Shown in pieces: positions 8,998 through 16,616 of a stretch of DNA of 64,000 nt. Made by a program: the position numbers and the translations under genes. Every line of letters starts with the position of its first letter. Position 1 is the first letter of the stretch. The stretch lies in the NCBI GenBank assembly GCA_002419585.1, contig DIGJ01000002.1, forward strand, positions 248,001 through 312,000, read 5' to 3'. The DNA comes from Lachnoclostridium sp. UBA5725 (GTDB lineage Bacteria; Bacillota; Clostridia; Lachnospirales; Lachnospiraceae). Below the pieces are notes generated by a model. That model saw only the letters and a program-made list of their open reading frames with translations. It was not told where the DNA came from and did not search any database.

Positions 8998-9516
8998 ATG
9001 CAAAGACGAATGCTTAGAATATTTGAATACATTATAATATGTTTTGGAATAATATATTTAATCAATGGTAGATTTGTAATTTATTCAATTCCTGAATCAG
9101 ATTTACAAAATAATGTATTTAGTAGTGCTAGAGAATTGAATATGAATGTTAATATGGATAAAATAACGCGCACAGACAACGAATTAGCGACAATTTTTTT
9201 GATTCAAGATACAGATAAATTTATTGTCGCTGAATATTCTAAAATGTCATTTCTACCCTTATATCGGTTGGAAAATCCAAACAGTTTAAACATGATAACT
9301 AAAAGTGAATTAATGAATCATTCATTCGGAATAAGTACGTCATCAAAGTTTGTGGTTTTTTCAGCAAAAGAAACAAAAAATAATATGATATTTGTCACTT
9401 CAGATGAAGTTGATAATTGGAAAGAAAGAATTTGTTTCTTCGTTTCTTTTATGTTTCTTTTAATAATCAAATCATGGTATTTAAAAAAGCAAAAAGAAAA
9501 AGAGAATATGAGATAA
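8998..9516 (+). CDS. Hypothetical protein with two terminal membrane segments
   Basis: I do not recognise this 172-residue protein. An N-terminal hydrophobic helix (about 12-31) and a C-terminal one (about 142-159) flank a polar central region of roughly 110 residues that should lie on one side of the membrane, probably outside. The C-terminal tail is strongly basic and lysine-rich, which favours a cytoplasmic tail. AAGGAG lies 6 bp before the ATG and a clear promoter and terminator surround it, so it is expressed as a single gene. No enzymatic motif is visible. Confidence 0.7.
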   Translation: MQRRMLRIFEYIIICFGIIYLINGRFVIYSIPESDLQNNVFSSARELNMNVNMDKITRTDNELATIFLIQDTDKFIVAEYSKMSFLPLYRLENPNSLNMITKSELMNHSFGISTSSKFVVFSAKETKNNMIFVTSDEVDNWKERICFFVSFMFLLIIKSWYLKKQKEKENMR

Positions 9517-9536
9517 TCAATGCCATTTGGTACGGT

Positions 9537-9581
9537 AGATAACTAACATCAGAAATTTTGAAGCTAGTTGTCTATTTTTTT
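9537..9581 (+). terminator. Terminator after the hypothetical membrane protein
   Basis: TAGATAACTAAC (9537-9548) pairs with GCTAGTTGTCTA (9562-9573) with G-U pairs, followed directly by seven T. Confidence 0.75.
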
Positions 9582-9748
9582 GTTGAAGAGTAGATGGTTG
9601 ATATGAGTGACTTCATCACGGATAAGATAATGAAAATGACTATAATTAAATTATATGACAAACAAATTGACAGTAACTTAACTTAGTCCTTATGTTGTCT
9701 AAAATTTATTGAATAAGGGTATAACATAAATGTGATTGGAGGAAAATT

Positions 9749-11002
9749 ATGCTTGAGGGAATTGCAGCTACAAACAGCGTAAGCTTTATACTAGTATTTT
9801 TAGAAGGAATATTATCCTTTTTTTCGCCATGCGTGATTCCATTAATCCCGGTTTATATGGGTTATTTAGCGGGAAATGGAAAAAGAATAAATAAAGAGGG
9901 ACTGATTGTATATGACAGAAAAAAGGTGTTCATTCACACCCTGTTTTTTACATTAGGAATTTCTTTTGCATTTTTTATATTAGGCATGTCATTTACGACG
10001 CTTGGCAGCTTTTTTGGTGGAAATAAATTGTTGTTTACCAGAATAGGTGGTATTCTTATTGTTATATTCGGATTATTTCAGCTTGGAATCTTTGATTTTT
10101 CGTTCTTGCAAAAAGAAAGGAAGATACATATTAAGCTGGCTGAAGAGAAAATGAACCCAGTTATGGCGTTAATTATGGGATTTACTTTTAGTTTTGCATG
10201 GACACCATGTATAGGACCAGCTCTTTCTTCGGTACTGATTATGGCATCAGGGGCAACGACGTCATTCGAAGGGAATCTTCTTGTATTTGTTTATGCCATC
10301 GGATTTTTAATTCCATTTCTTTTACTTGGACTTTTTACAACACAGGTATTGAACTTTTTAAAATCAAAACAAAGATTATTGAAATATACAATTAAGGTAG
10401 GAGGAGTAATACTTATCCTCATGGGAATTATGACGTTTACTGGGTGGATGAATAATGTATCTGGTTATTTGAATTCTTTTGGATATAAGGATCAGAGCAA
10501 TTCACAGCAGGTGCCAGAGCCTTCGAATCGTTCTGAAATTACAAGTGATGTAGTGCCAGCATTTGACTTTACCCTTACCGATCAATATGGGAACGAACAT
10601 ATGCTTTCTGATTACAAGGGAAAAGTTGTATTCATAAACTTTTGGGCTACATGGTGTCCACCTTGCAAAAAGGAATTGCCTGATATAGAGGCACTTTACA
10701 AGGAATATAATTTGAATCAGAAGGAAGTAGTGTTTTTAGGAATTACCAATCCGTCAACGGACGAGTATCCGAATAACCAGGATGTAGGAAAAGAAGAGAT
10801 CAAAGCTTTTTTAGATGAAAATGGGTATACATTCCCAACGCTATTTGATGAATCTGGAGAAGTGTTTAAAAATTATAGCATATCTGCATTTCCGACTACC
10901 TTTATCATTGATAAGGAAGGAAATATAGCTGGATATGTTCCAGGTATGATGACCAAAGATATCATGCTCAATATTATTAAAAAAGCGTTACGAGAAACCT
11001 GA
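9749..11002 (+). CDS. CcdA-TlpA fusion: membrane thiol electron carrier with extracellular redoxin
   Basis: One 417-residue chain joins a CcdA/DsbD-like membrane domain (about residues 10-235, six helices) to a TlpA/ResA-type thioredoxin domain (about 265-415). The CcdA redox cysteines are Cys28 in FFSPCVIP and Cys154 in AWTPCIGP; the redoxin site is WCPPC, Cys303 and Cys306. Electrons from cytosolic thioredoxin would pass through the membrane part to the external redoxin, keeping surface thiols reduced. No cytochrome c genes are nearby, so a role in extracytoplasmic thiol or peroxide chemistry is more likely than haem ligation. GGAGG lies 8 bp before the ATG. Confidence 0.92.
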   Translation: MLEGIAATNSVSFILVFLEGILSFFSPCVIPLIPVYMGYLAGNGKRINKEGLIVYDRKKVFIHTLFFTLGISFAFFILGMSFTTLGSFFGGNKLLFTRIGGILIVIFGLFQLGIFDFSFLQKERKIHIKLAEEKMNPVMALIMGFTFSFAWTPCIGPALSSVLIMASGATTSFEGNLLVFVYAIGFLIPFLLLGLFTTQVLNFLKSKQRLLKYTIKVGGVILILMGIMTFTGWMNNVSGYLNSFGYKDQSNSQQVPEPSNRSEITSDVVPAFDFTLTDQYGNEHMLSDYKGKVVFINFWATWCPPCKKELPDIEALYKEYNLNQKEVVFLGITNPSTDEYPNNQDVGKEEIKAFLDENGYTFPTLFDESGEVFKNYSISAFPTTFIIDKEGNIAGYVPGMMTKDIMLNIIKKALRET

Positions 11003-11024
11003 CGGACTTCATCAAGTTGAAGAA

Positions 11025-11076
11025 AAGGGGATATTGCAGAATCAAGTTTTCTGATTTTGCAATATCCCCTTATTTT
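11025..11076. terminator. Bidirectional terminator between convergent genes
   Basis: AAGGGGATATTGCAGAATCA (11025-11044) pairs with 11052-11071 over 20 bp with one G-U pair. It is flanked by A- and T-rich runs suited to both the CcdA-TlpA gene and the convergent Crp/Fnr gene. Confidence 0.85.
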
Positions 11077-11085
11077 ACCTCTACA

Positions 11086-11760
11086 TCAAATGAGTTCTCT
11101 TAATTTTTCTTTATCAAGGATGTGAATGGAACCACGTGACTGCTCAAGAATGCCCTCTGACTGAAATACTTTCAACATTCGCGAAACGACTTCCCTTGCA
11201 CTTCCGATATATTTTGCAATTTGTTCTTGGGTAATATTCAGTTTCAATGAATTTGTTTTTGTTATTTCATCGAATAAAAAGATAGCAAGTCTTTTATCAA
11301 AACTCATAAATAATATTTGTTCCATTGCCCACATAACATCTGAAAATCGTTCAATCGTATTTTTATATGCAAAGTTTTCAACATATATATTGTGACTGCT
11401 AAGTTTACTAAAAGCACCAATGTTTATTAGATATGCATCCGTGTCAATTTCGGCATCAATATGCACATCGAAGGTAATACTGTTTAGAATACAGGAAGCA
11501 GAAAGTACACAAACATCGCTGCTTGAAAGCCGGTATAAGGTTACTTCACGTCCATCCTCAGATAAGATATAAACACGTAATTCACCACTTTTAATCAAAA
11601 GCACACCCAGACATTCGCTGTCTGAACTGTGGAGATTAAAGCCCTTTTTATATGAAACATTTGCAATATTGTTTTCCAGTAGATTTATTTCTGATTTACT
11701 CAAGTTATCCCAAAAATCAAGGCGGGAGCTGATATAGGTTATTTCTTCTTTATTAAGCAT
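11086..11760 (-). CDS. Crp/Fnr-family transcription regulator
   Basis: This is a 224-residue regulator with an N-terminal cyclic-nucleotide-like beta-barrel (about 20-130) and a C-terminal Crp-type helix-turn-helix (QEQIAKYIGSAREVVSRML, about 168-186). I start it at the ATG at 11760, which has GGAGG 6 bp upstream; an ATG 24 bp earlier precedes that ribosome site. There is no N-terminal cysteine cluster of the FNR iron-sulfur type, so the signal is probably a small ligand or redox/haem state. It is divergent from the chromate-transporter genes across 144 bp, which suggests it regulates them and possibly the CcdA-TlpA gene. Confidence 0.88.
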   Translation of the reverse strand: MLNKEEITYISSRLDFWDNLSKSEINLLENNIANVSYKKGFNLHSSDSECLGVLLIKSGELRVYILSEDGREVTLYRLSSSDVCVLSASCILNSITFDVHIDAEIDTDAYLINIGAFSKLSSHNIYVENFAYKNTIERFSDVMWAMEQILFMSFDKRLAIFLFDEITKTNSLKLNITQEQIAKYIGSAREVVSRMLKVFQSEGILEQSRGSIHILDKEKLRELI

Positions 11761-11904
11761 AACAATCCTCCAATCATAATTCATTATAACAGTTTCTTCA
11801 ATTTTAGTGAAGCAAAGCTTTGTACCAATTGCCGAAAAAATATAATATAATTATACATATGTAAAGGTAAGTAGTATAATAAAACTTCCAGGAGGCTTAA
11901 TCAG

Positions 11905-12477
11905 ATGAAGAAGGATATAAAATTTTACTATAAATTATTTGCAGCAACCTTTTATTTAAGTGCATTTACCTTTGGTGGAGGATTTGTCATTATTCCATTG
12001 ATGCGAAAAAAGTTTGTGGATCAATATAAATGGATCGAAGAAAAAGAGATGCTTGATTTAACAGCAATTGCGCAATCATCGCCAGGCGCCATTGCAGTCA
12101 ATGCCGCCATACTAGTTGGCTATAGACTAGCAGGCGTGATAGGAGCAATGCTTACGATTTTAGGGACGGTTTTACCACCACTTCTAATATTATCAGTAAT
12201 ATCGTTAGCATATACACAGTTTCGGGATAGTCTGATTGTTCGATATGTGCTTAGAGGAATGCAAGCGGGAGTTGCAGCTGTAATTATTGATGTTGTAGTT
12301 ACTATGGTAATTGATCTTTTAAAAGAGCGAAACGTATTACCAGTGTTTGTCATGATAGGCTCTTTTGTTGCTACCTTCTTTCTGCATATCAACGTTGTTT
12401 TTGTGATTTTGGTAAGTGGGATAATTGGTAGCATGGCGATGTATTATGGGAAACATATAAAAAAGAGTGGGGAATAG
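11905..12477 (+). CDS. Chromate transporter family protein, first half-size subunit
   Basis: This is a half-size member of the ChrA family (190 residues, about five membrane segments), which in other bacteria pairs with a second half to form one chromate or related oxyanion exporter. The family signatures FTFGGGFVIIPLM (about 22-34) and SSPGAIAVNAAILVG (about 54-68) are present. AGGAGG lies upstream of the ATG, and the second subunit starts 3 bp after its stop. The actual substrate in such anaerobes may be another anion; chromate is the family name only. Confidence 0.9.
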   Translation: MKKDIKFYYKLFAATFYLSAFTFGGGFVIIPLMRKKFVDQYKWIEEKEMLDLTAIAQSSPGAIAVNAAILVGYRLAGVIGAMLTILGTVLPPLLILSVISLAYTQFRDSLIVRYVLRGMQAGVAAVIIDVVVTMVIDLLKERNVLPVFVMIGSFVATFFLHINVVFVILVSGIIGSMAMYYGKHIKKSGE

Positions 12478-12480
12478 AGT

Positions 12481-13047
12481 ATGATTTATTTAAAGTTATT
12501 TTGGAGTTTTTTTCAAATCGGATTGTTTAGTTTTGGCGGTGGTTATGCAGCGATGCCACTGATCCAAAACCAGGTTGTGGATATAAATGGATGGCTGACA
12601 ATGAGTGAATTTGCTGATGTCATAACGATATCTCAAATGACACCCGGTCCAATCGGAATTAATGCAGCTACCTTTGTTGGACTGCGTATTGGTGGAATTC
12701 AAGGCGCAATGGTAGCTACGCTAGGTTGTGTCCTTCCCTCTTGTGTGATTGTCCTTACCCTTGCATATATTTACTATAAGTATAGAGGATTATCTGTCGT
12801 TCAGGGTGTATTGAATGGATTAAGACCGGCAGTCATAGCAATGATTGCTTCGGCAGGACTCACATTGGTGATTTTAGCTTTCTGGAATGGAAAAGGTATT
12901 ACAAGCGGTGTGGATGGAATTGATTATGTTGCAGTAGTGTTGTTTGCAATTGCTTTTATGATCCTAAGAAAGTGGAAGATGAATCCAGTCCATGTCATGA
13001 TTGGAGCAGGTGTGATTGGGTTATGTGTTTATCCGTTTATTTTGTAA
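12481..13047 (+). CDS. Chromate transporter family protein, second half-size subunit
   Basis: The second half of the split ChrA-type transporter is 188 residues with about five membrane segments. It has FSFGGGYAAMPLIQ (about 17-30) and MTPGPIGINAATFVG (about 53-67), the same motif pair as its neighbour, showing origin by duplication of an ancestral half. The 3-bp gap to the upstream gene and the absence of a separate promoter indicate one transcript. The Crp/Fnr-like regulator is encoded divergently. Confidence 0.9.
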   Translation: MIYLKLFWSFFQIGLFSFGGGYAAMPLIQNQVVDINGWLTMSEFADVITISQMTPGPIGINAATFVGLRIGGIQGAMVATLGCVLPSCVIVLTLAYIYYKYRGLSVVQGVLNGLRPAVIAMIASAGLTLVILAFWNGKGITSGVDGIDYVAVVLFAIAFMILRKWKMNPVHVMIGAGVIGLCVYPFIL

Positions 13048-13176
13048 GCCTAATCGATAATAATACTGTGACTGAATCACATAGAATAGCATAAAAAGTA
13101 TACAGCATAAAAAAATGAATTTTATGAATACTATGAAAGTAACATAAAATAAATACACAAAAATTGGTGAACTTAA

Positions 13177-13716
13177 ATGAAAAAAGTAATTATTTTAATT
13201 GTGCTAATGATTAGTTTCTCTTTTGTTAATACGGCATGTAAGCAAGAGATTATTACTCCTGATGAAAATACGAAGCCTAATACCAACAATATTGATAAGG
13301 ATTTAGAGGACAATAAGCAAAAAGTATCGGAGGACATGAATGATAGTGAGAAGGATGACATAGAAAATATATCAGATGCAAAAGACGATGAAGAGCAGAT
13401 TGTCATAGAAAACAAGGCATTCCAAATCTTTCAGCCAACCCCTGGCAAAAAAGTAAAGGAAAAAATCATTGTAAAAGGTTTAGCAAGAGTTTATGAAGGC
13501 ACGGTATTATACGAATTTGAAGACGGTCATAATATACTTAATGAAGGATTTACAACAGCTACCGAAGGAGCGCCAGGGTGGGGAAAATTTGAGATTATTA
13601 TAAAACTGGATGAGAAAGTTGCGAATGATTCCGGAAGCGTTATCTTATATGAAGAAAGTGCCGAAGATGGTGCTAGAATGAATGAATTGGTTATTCCTGT
13701 TAAAGTGATTCAATAA
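13177..13716 (+). CDS. Lipoprotein with C-terminal Gmad2 domain
   Basis: The 179-residue product begins with a lipoprotein signal peptide ending VNTA-C, so lipid attachment is at Cys21. A charged, Asp/Glu/Lys-rich linker (about 25-80) follows. The C-terminal ~100 residues match the Gmad2 immunoglobulin-like domain (IFQPTPGKKVKEKIIVKG at the start, then EGAPGWGKFEI), which is found with GerM spore-germination domains and in cell-surface proteins. It should be an externally anchored protein, perhaps at the spore or cell envelope. The partner is unknown; it stands alone between terminators. Confidence 0.85.
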   Translation: MKKVIILIVLMISFSFVNTACKQEIITPDENTKPNTNNIDKDLEDNKQKVSEDMNDSEKDDIENISDAKDDEEQIVIENKAFQIFQPTPGKKVKEKIIVKGLARVYEGTVLYEFEDGHNILNEGFTTATEGAPGWGKFEIIIKLDEKVANDSGSVILYEESAEDGARMNELVIPVKVIQ

Positions 13717-13796
13717 AAACTTAATAAAGATAACATCATAGCTTGTTATCAGTACTACAAAAAGTAGATTAAAACAAGTGAATGAATATCAACCTT

Positions 13797-13828
13797 ATAA
13801 ATCAACCTTTCGGTTGATTTATTTTTAT
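13797..13828 (+). terminator. Terminator after the Gmad2 lipoprotein
   Basis: A perfect 11-bp stem, ATAAATCAACC with GGTTGATTTAT, and a 4-nt TTTC loop are followed by a T run. Confidence 0.85.
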
Positions 13829-13877
13829 GCCTGATTGTATAAAATGGCACTAGTTCAAAATACAATACGAAAGGACA

Positions 13878-14822
13878 ATGAATATGAGTAAAATAGTATC
13901 CGTAAATAATCTGGATAAAAGTTATGGAGAGAAACAAGTAGTGAATGAAATATCATTTGATATTGAAAAAGGGGAAGTGCTTTGTCTTTTAGGGCCAAAT
14001 GGTGCGGGTAAAAGCACCACAATTAATATTCTATGTGGAATTTTAGGATTTGATGCAGGCGAAATGAAATATAACGGTACAAGCATAAAATATTGCTTAA
14101 ATGATTTTAAAAGACATTTGGGAGTAGTCCCACAAGACCTTGCTATTTATGAAGAGTTAAGTGCGGAACAAAATGTCCGCTTTTTTGCATCTTTGTATGG
14201 GATAAAAGGAAGGGAATTAGAAGCAAAGGTAACGAACTCATTGGAATTTGTAGGACTAGGAGATCGTAGAAAAGATAAAGCAAAAACGTTCTCGGGGGGA
14301 ATGAAGAGAAGATTAAATATTGCTTGTGCAATCGCTCATGAGCCGGAGCTGCTTATTATGGATGAGCCAACAGTTGGTATTGATCCACAGTCAAGAAATC
14401 ATATTTTGAATTCGATTCAGAAACTAAGTCAACAGGGGATGACAATTTTGTATACCACACATTATATGGAGGAAGTGGAAGAAATTTCGACACGTATCCT
14501 GATTATGGACAGCGGAACCATTATTGCAGAAGGAACAAAGGACAGCCTGAAAGAAGATATTTTTGATGAAAGGCAGTTCATATTGGAAATCGAGAAAGAT
14601 GAAAATCTTGTTCTTGATGAATTTTATAAGATTGAGGGTATTAAAAAGGTGGAAAAAAAGGAACAGCAGCTTACAATTACCACATTGAAGAATATAGAAA
14701 ACTTAGATAAGATTATTGCAGTAGTGATTACAAGCAAAACAAAAATTATTAATTTATTTTGTAGAACTGCTAGTCTTGAAAATGTATTTTTGCGATTAAC
14801 TGGAAAAAGTTTGAGAGATTAG
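13878..14822 (+). CDS. ABC-2 exporter ATP-binding protein
   Basis: This is the ATPase of an ABC-2-type exporter, 314 residues. Walker A GPNGAGKST (about 40-48), the signature FSGGMKRRLN (about 139-148) and Walker B LLIMDEPTVGIDP (about 160-172) are intact. A ~90-residue C-terminal extension is typical of the drug/antibiotic exporter (DrrA/NatA/CcmA) group. A second ATG lies at 13884 and either could start translation. Two permease genes follow without a promoter, and a MalT-like regulator closes the cluster, pointing to export of a drug, peptide or lipid under its control. Confidence 0.93.
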   Translation: MNMSKIVSVNNLDKSYGEKQVVNEISFDIEKGEVLCLLGPNGAGKSTTINILCGILGFDAGEMKYNGTSIKYCLNDFKRHLGVVPQDLAIYEELSAEQNVRFFASLYGIKGRELEAKVTNSLEFVGLGDRRKDKAKTFSGGMKRRLNIACAIAHEPELLIMDEPTVGIDPQSRNHILNSIQKLSQQGMTILYTTHYMEEVEEISTRILIMDSGTIIAEGTKDSLKEDIFDERQFILEIEKDENLVLDEFYKIEGIKKVEKKEQQLTITTLKNIENLDKIIAVVITSKTKIINLFCRTASLENVFLRLTGKSLRD

Positions 14823-14832
14823 GAGGTAAATC

Positions 14833-15573
14833 ATGCGAAATTTATATTTAATCAGCAAAGAAGATCTAAAAAATTTGATAAAAAATCCCATGTGGCTATT
14901 TTATGGGACTTTGTTTCCAATTTTACTTGTAGTAATTCTTGGATTTTTGGGAAAAGACAGCTATGGAAATGAAGTGACATCTTATGATTACTATGGAATT
15001 ACACTTATCATATATTCTATTTTAATGAGCGGAATGACATCAGCAAATGCTTTTATGGAAGTTACGATTCGTAAGCCCAATATGCGTATTATTTATGCAC
15101 CTGGAAATTCAAATGTAATTTATTTATCCAAAATACTTTCTTCCTTCATTTTTTGTTTTGGTTGCCATTTATTTGATATGATTTTCTTATATCTAGTTTT
15201 TGATATTGGGTTACATGCTGTTCCACAGATTCTGATCCTACTTGGATTAACAGAATTGTTTTCCGTAGCATTAGGGGTAATGTGTTGTTGTATTTTCAAA
15301 ACAGAGGCAATGGCAAATCAGATTTTGAGTATTGTTATTAATTTGCTTGCAATTTTTGGAGGCCTTCTATTTTCACTGGATGGCTATGGAGAAGTGGTTC
15401 GAGGGATTAGTTATCTGTCGCCAGCAAAATGGCTGGTAAAAACATCATTTTCAATGATTTATGACAACGACTTTTCGTGGTTTTTTCCAACGCTTATAGG
15501 GATTAGTCTGGCTACGACGGTTGTATTTATTATCTGCAAAATAACATTTAGAAAAGAGGATTGTATATGCTAG
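14833..15573 (+). CDS. ABC-2 exporter permease, first
   Basis: This 246-residue membrane protein has six predicted helices of the ABC-2 permease type, without a large external loop. AGGAGG precedes the ATG and the gene follows the ATPase by 10 bp. The C-terminal ~20 nt overlap the next permease gene, so both are probably made in a fixed ratio and form a heterodimeric channel with the ATPase dimer. The substrate is not evident. Confidence 0.88.
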   Translation: MRNLYLISKEDLKNLIKNPMWLFYGTLFPILLVVILGFLGKDSYGNEVTSYDYYGITLIIYSILMSGMTSANAFMEVTIRKPNMRIIYAPGNSNVIYLSKILSSFIFCFGCHLFDMIFLYLVFDIGLHAVPQILILLGLTELFSVALGVMCCCIFKTEAMANQILSIVINLLAIFGGLLFSLDGYGEVVRGISYLSPAKWLVKTSFSMIYDNDFSWFFPTLIGISLATTVVFIICKITFRKEDCIC

Positions 15574-16559
15574 AAATATTAATAAATGATTGGAAGAGAC
15601 TGCTAGAAGAGAAACAATATTTATTTGTATCTATGATTCTTACCATTTGCTCTATCGTTTCGGCAATAGCCTTAACAAATATGACAGAAACAAAAGGTAA
15701 CCTGGCATTGGTAACTTATGGGGACGTAAACGTAACAAAGAGTGCGAAACAGCTAGAAAAAAATCCCTATTTTAATATTTCGATATTAGTTTCTCCGCCG
15801 TTAAAATCCGATTTGGTCCAGAATCGATATGATGCCATTGTTACCATGACAGAAGAAGGAACTTATAAAATTGAATCCATAAAAAGTGATGAACTAACAA
15901 GTGTAATAAAAGAATTTTTAGAGAACCCATTATCTTTTGTTCCAAATTCGGACAATGAAAGAAAAATTGGAACAAATATCATTGGATACATGATGATGTT
16001 TTTACTTCTTCAAGGTGTCCTTTATGCCAGATTATTTGCAGACGATAAGGAAAAGCACATGATTGAAAGAGTATTCATGTCACCGATTGCATTTAGAGGC
16101 TATCTTTTGGGGCATGCACTTTTTATATGCTTGTTAATATTTATTCCATCAATTAGTGTAATTATTGTAGCAAAATTGTTAGGAATAAAGATAGGACTAT
16201 CATTAGTAGCTTATGTAGGTTTGATTGCAACGTTATCCATCTTAGGAACGGCATTTTCGTTAATGCTAAATTCGTTCTTTTGTATAGCAGATACGGCAAA
16301 TATGCTTGGTACATCAATTATTCTTCTATCCTCTATTTTAGCAGGTAGCTTTTACTCTTTTTCAAAAGATAAAACGGTGTTTGATAAATTACTACATATA
16401 TTACCACAAAAAGATTTTATGGATTTTGTAAATGCATTAGAAAAAGGAACTCTAACGAGTGGGTTAATCTGGCATTTCATCTATATCGTCATTTTGAGTA
16501 TTACATTTTTTGTAGTGGCTATGTTTAAGACACGAAAAGATTACGTTTATCATAAATAA
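15567..16559 (+). CDS. ABC-2 exporter permease, second
   Basis: This 330-residue permease has an N-terminal helix, an external domain (about 45-130) and five more helices, the usual ABC-2 layout with a YhgE/Pip-like external part. I start it at the ATG at 15567, with AGAGGA upstream, giving a 7-bp overlap with the first permease. It differs from its partner by the external domain, so the exporter is a heterodimer. The LuxR-type regulator begins about 57 bp downstream. Confidence 0.87.
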   Translation: MLEILINDWKRLLEEKQYLFVSMILTICSIVSAIALTNMTETKGNLALVTYGDVNVTKSAKQLEKNPYFNISILVSPPLKSDLVQNRYDAIVTMTEEGTYKIESIKSDELTSVIKEFLENPLSFVPNSDNERKIGTNIIGYMMMFLLLQGVLYARLFADDKEKHMIERVFMSPIAFRGYLLGHALFICLLIFIPSISVIIVAKLLGIKIGLSLVAYVGLIATLSILGTAFSLMLNSFFCIADTANMLGTSIILLSSILAGSFYSFSKDKTVFDKLLHILPQKDFMDFVNALEKGTLTSGLIWHFIYIVILSITFFVVAMFKTRKDYVYHK

Positions 16560-16616
16560 TCTTTCTTGACGTTAAAGGTTCCTAAAAGTACAATGAAGCA
16601 AAGAGGTGATTATTCT

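Noticed and set aside
11905..13047. Assigning real chromate resistance to the split ChrA pair
   Set aside because: Family membership is clear, but the substrate in anaerobes is unproven and no chromate-reductase gene is adjacent.
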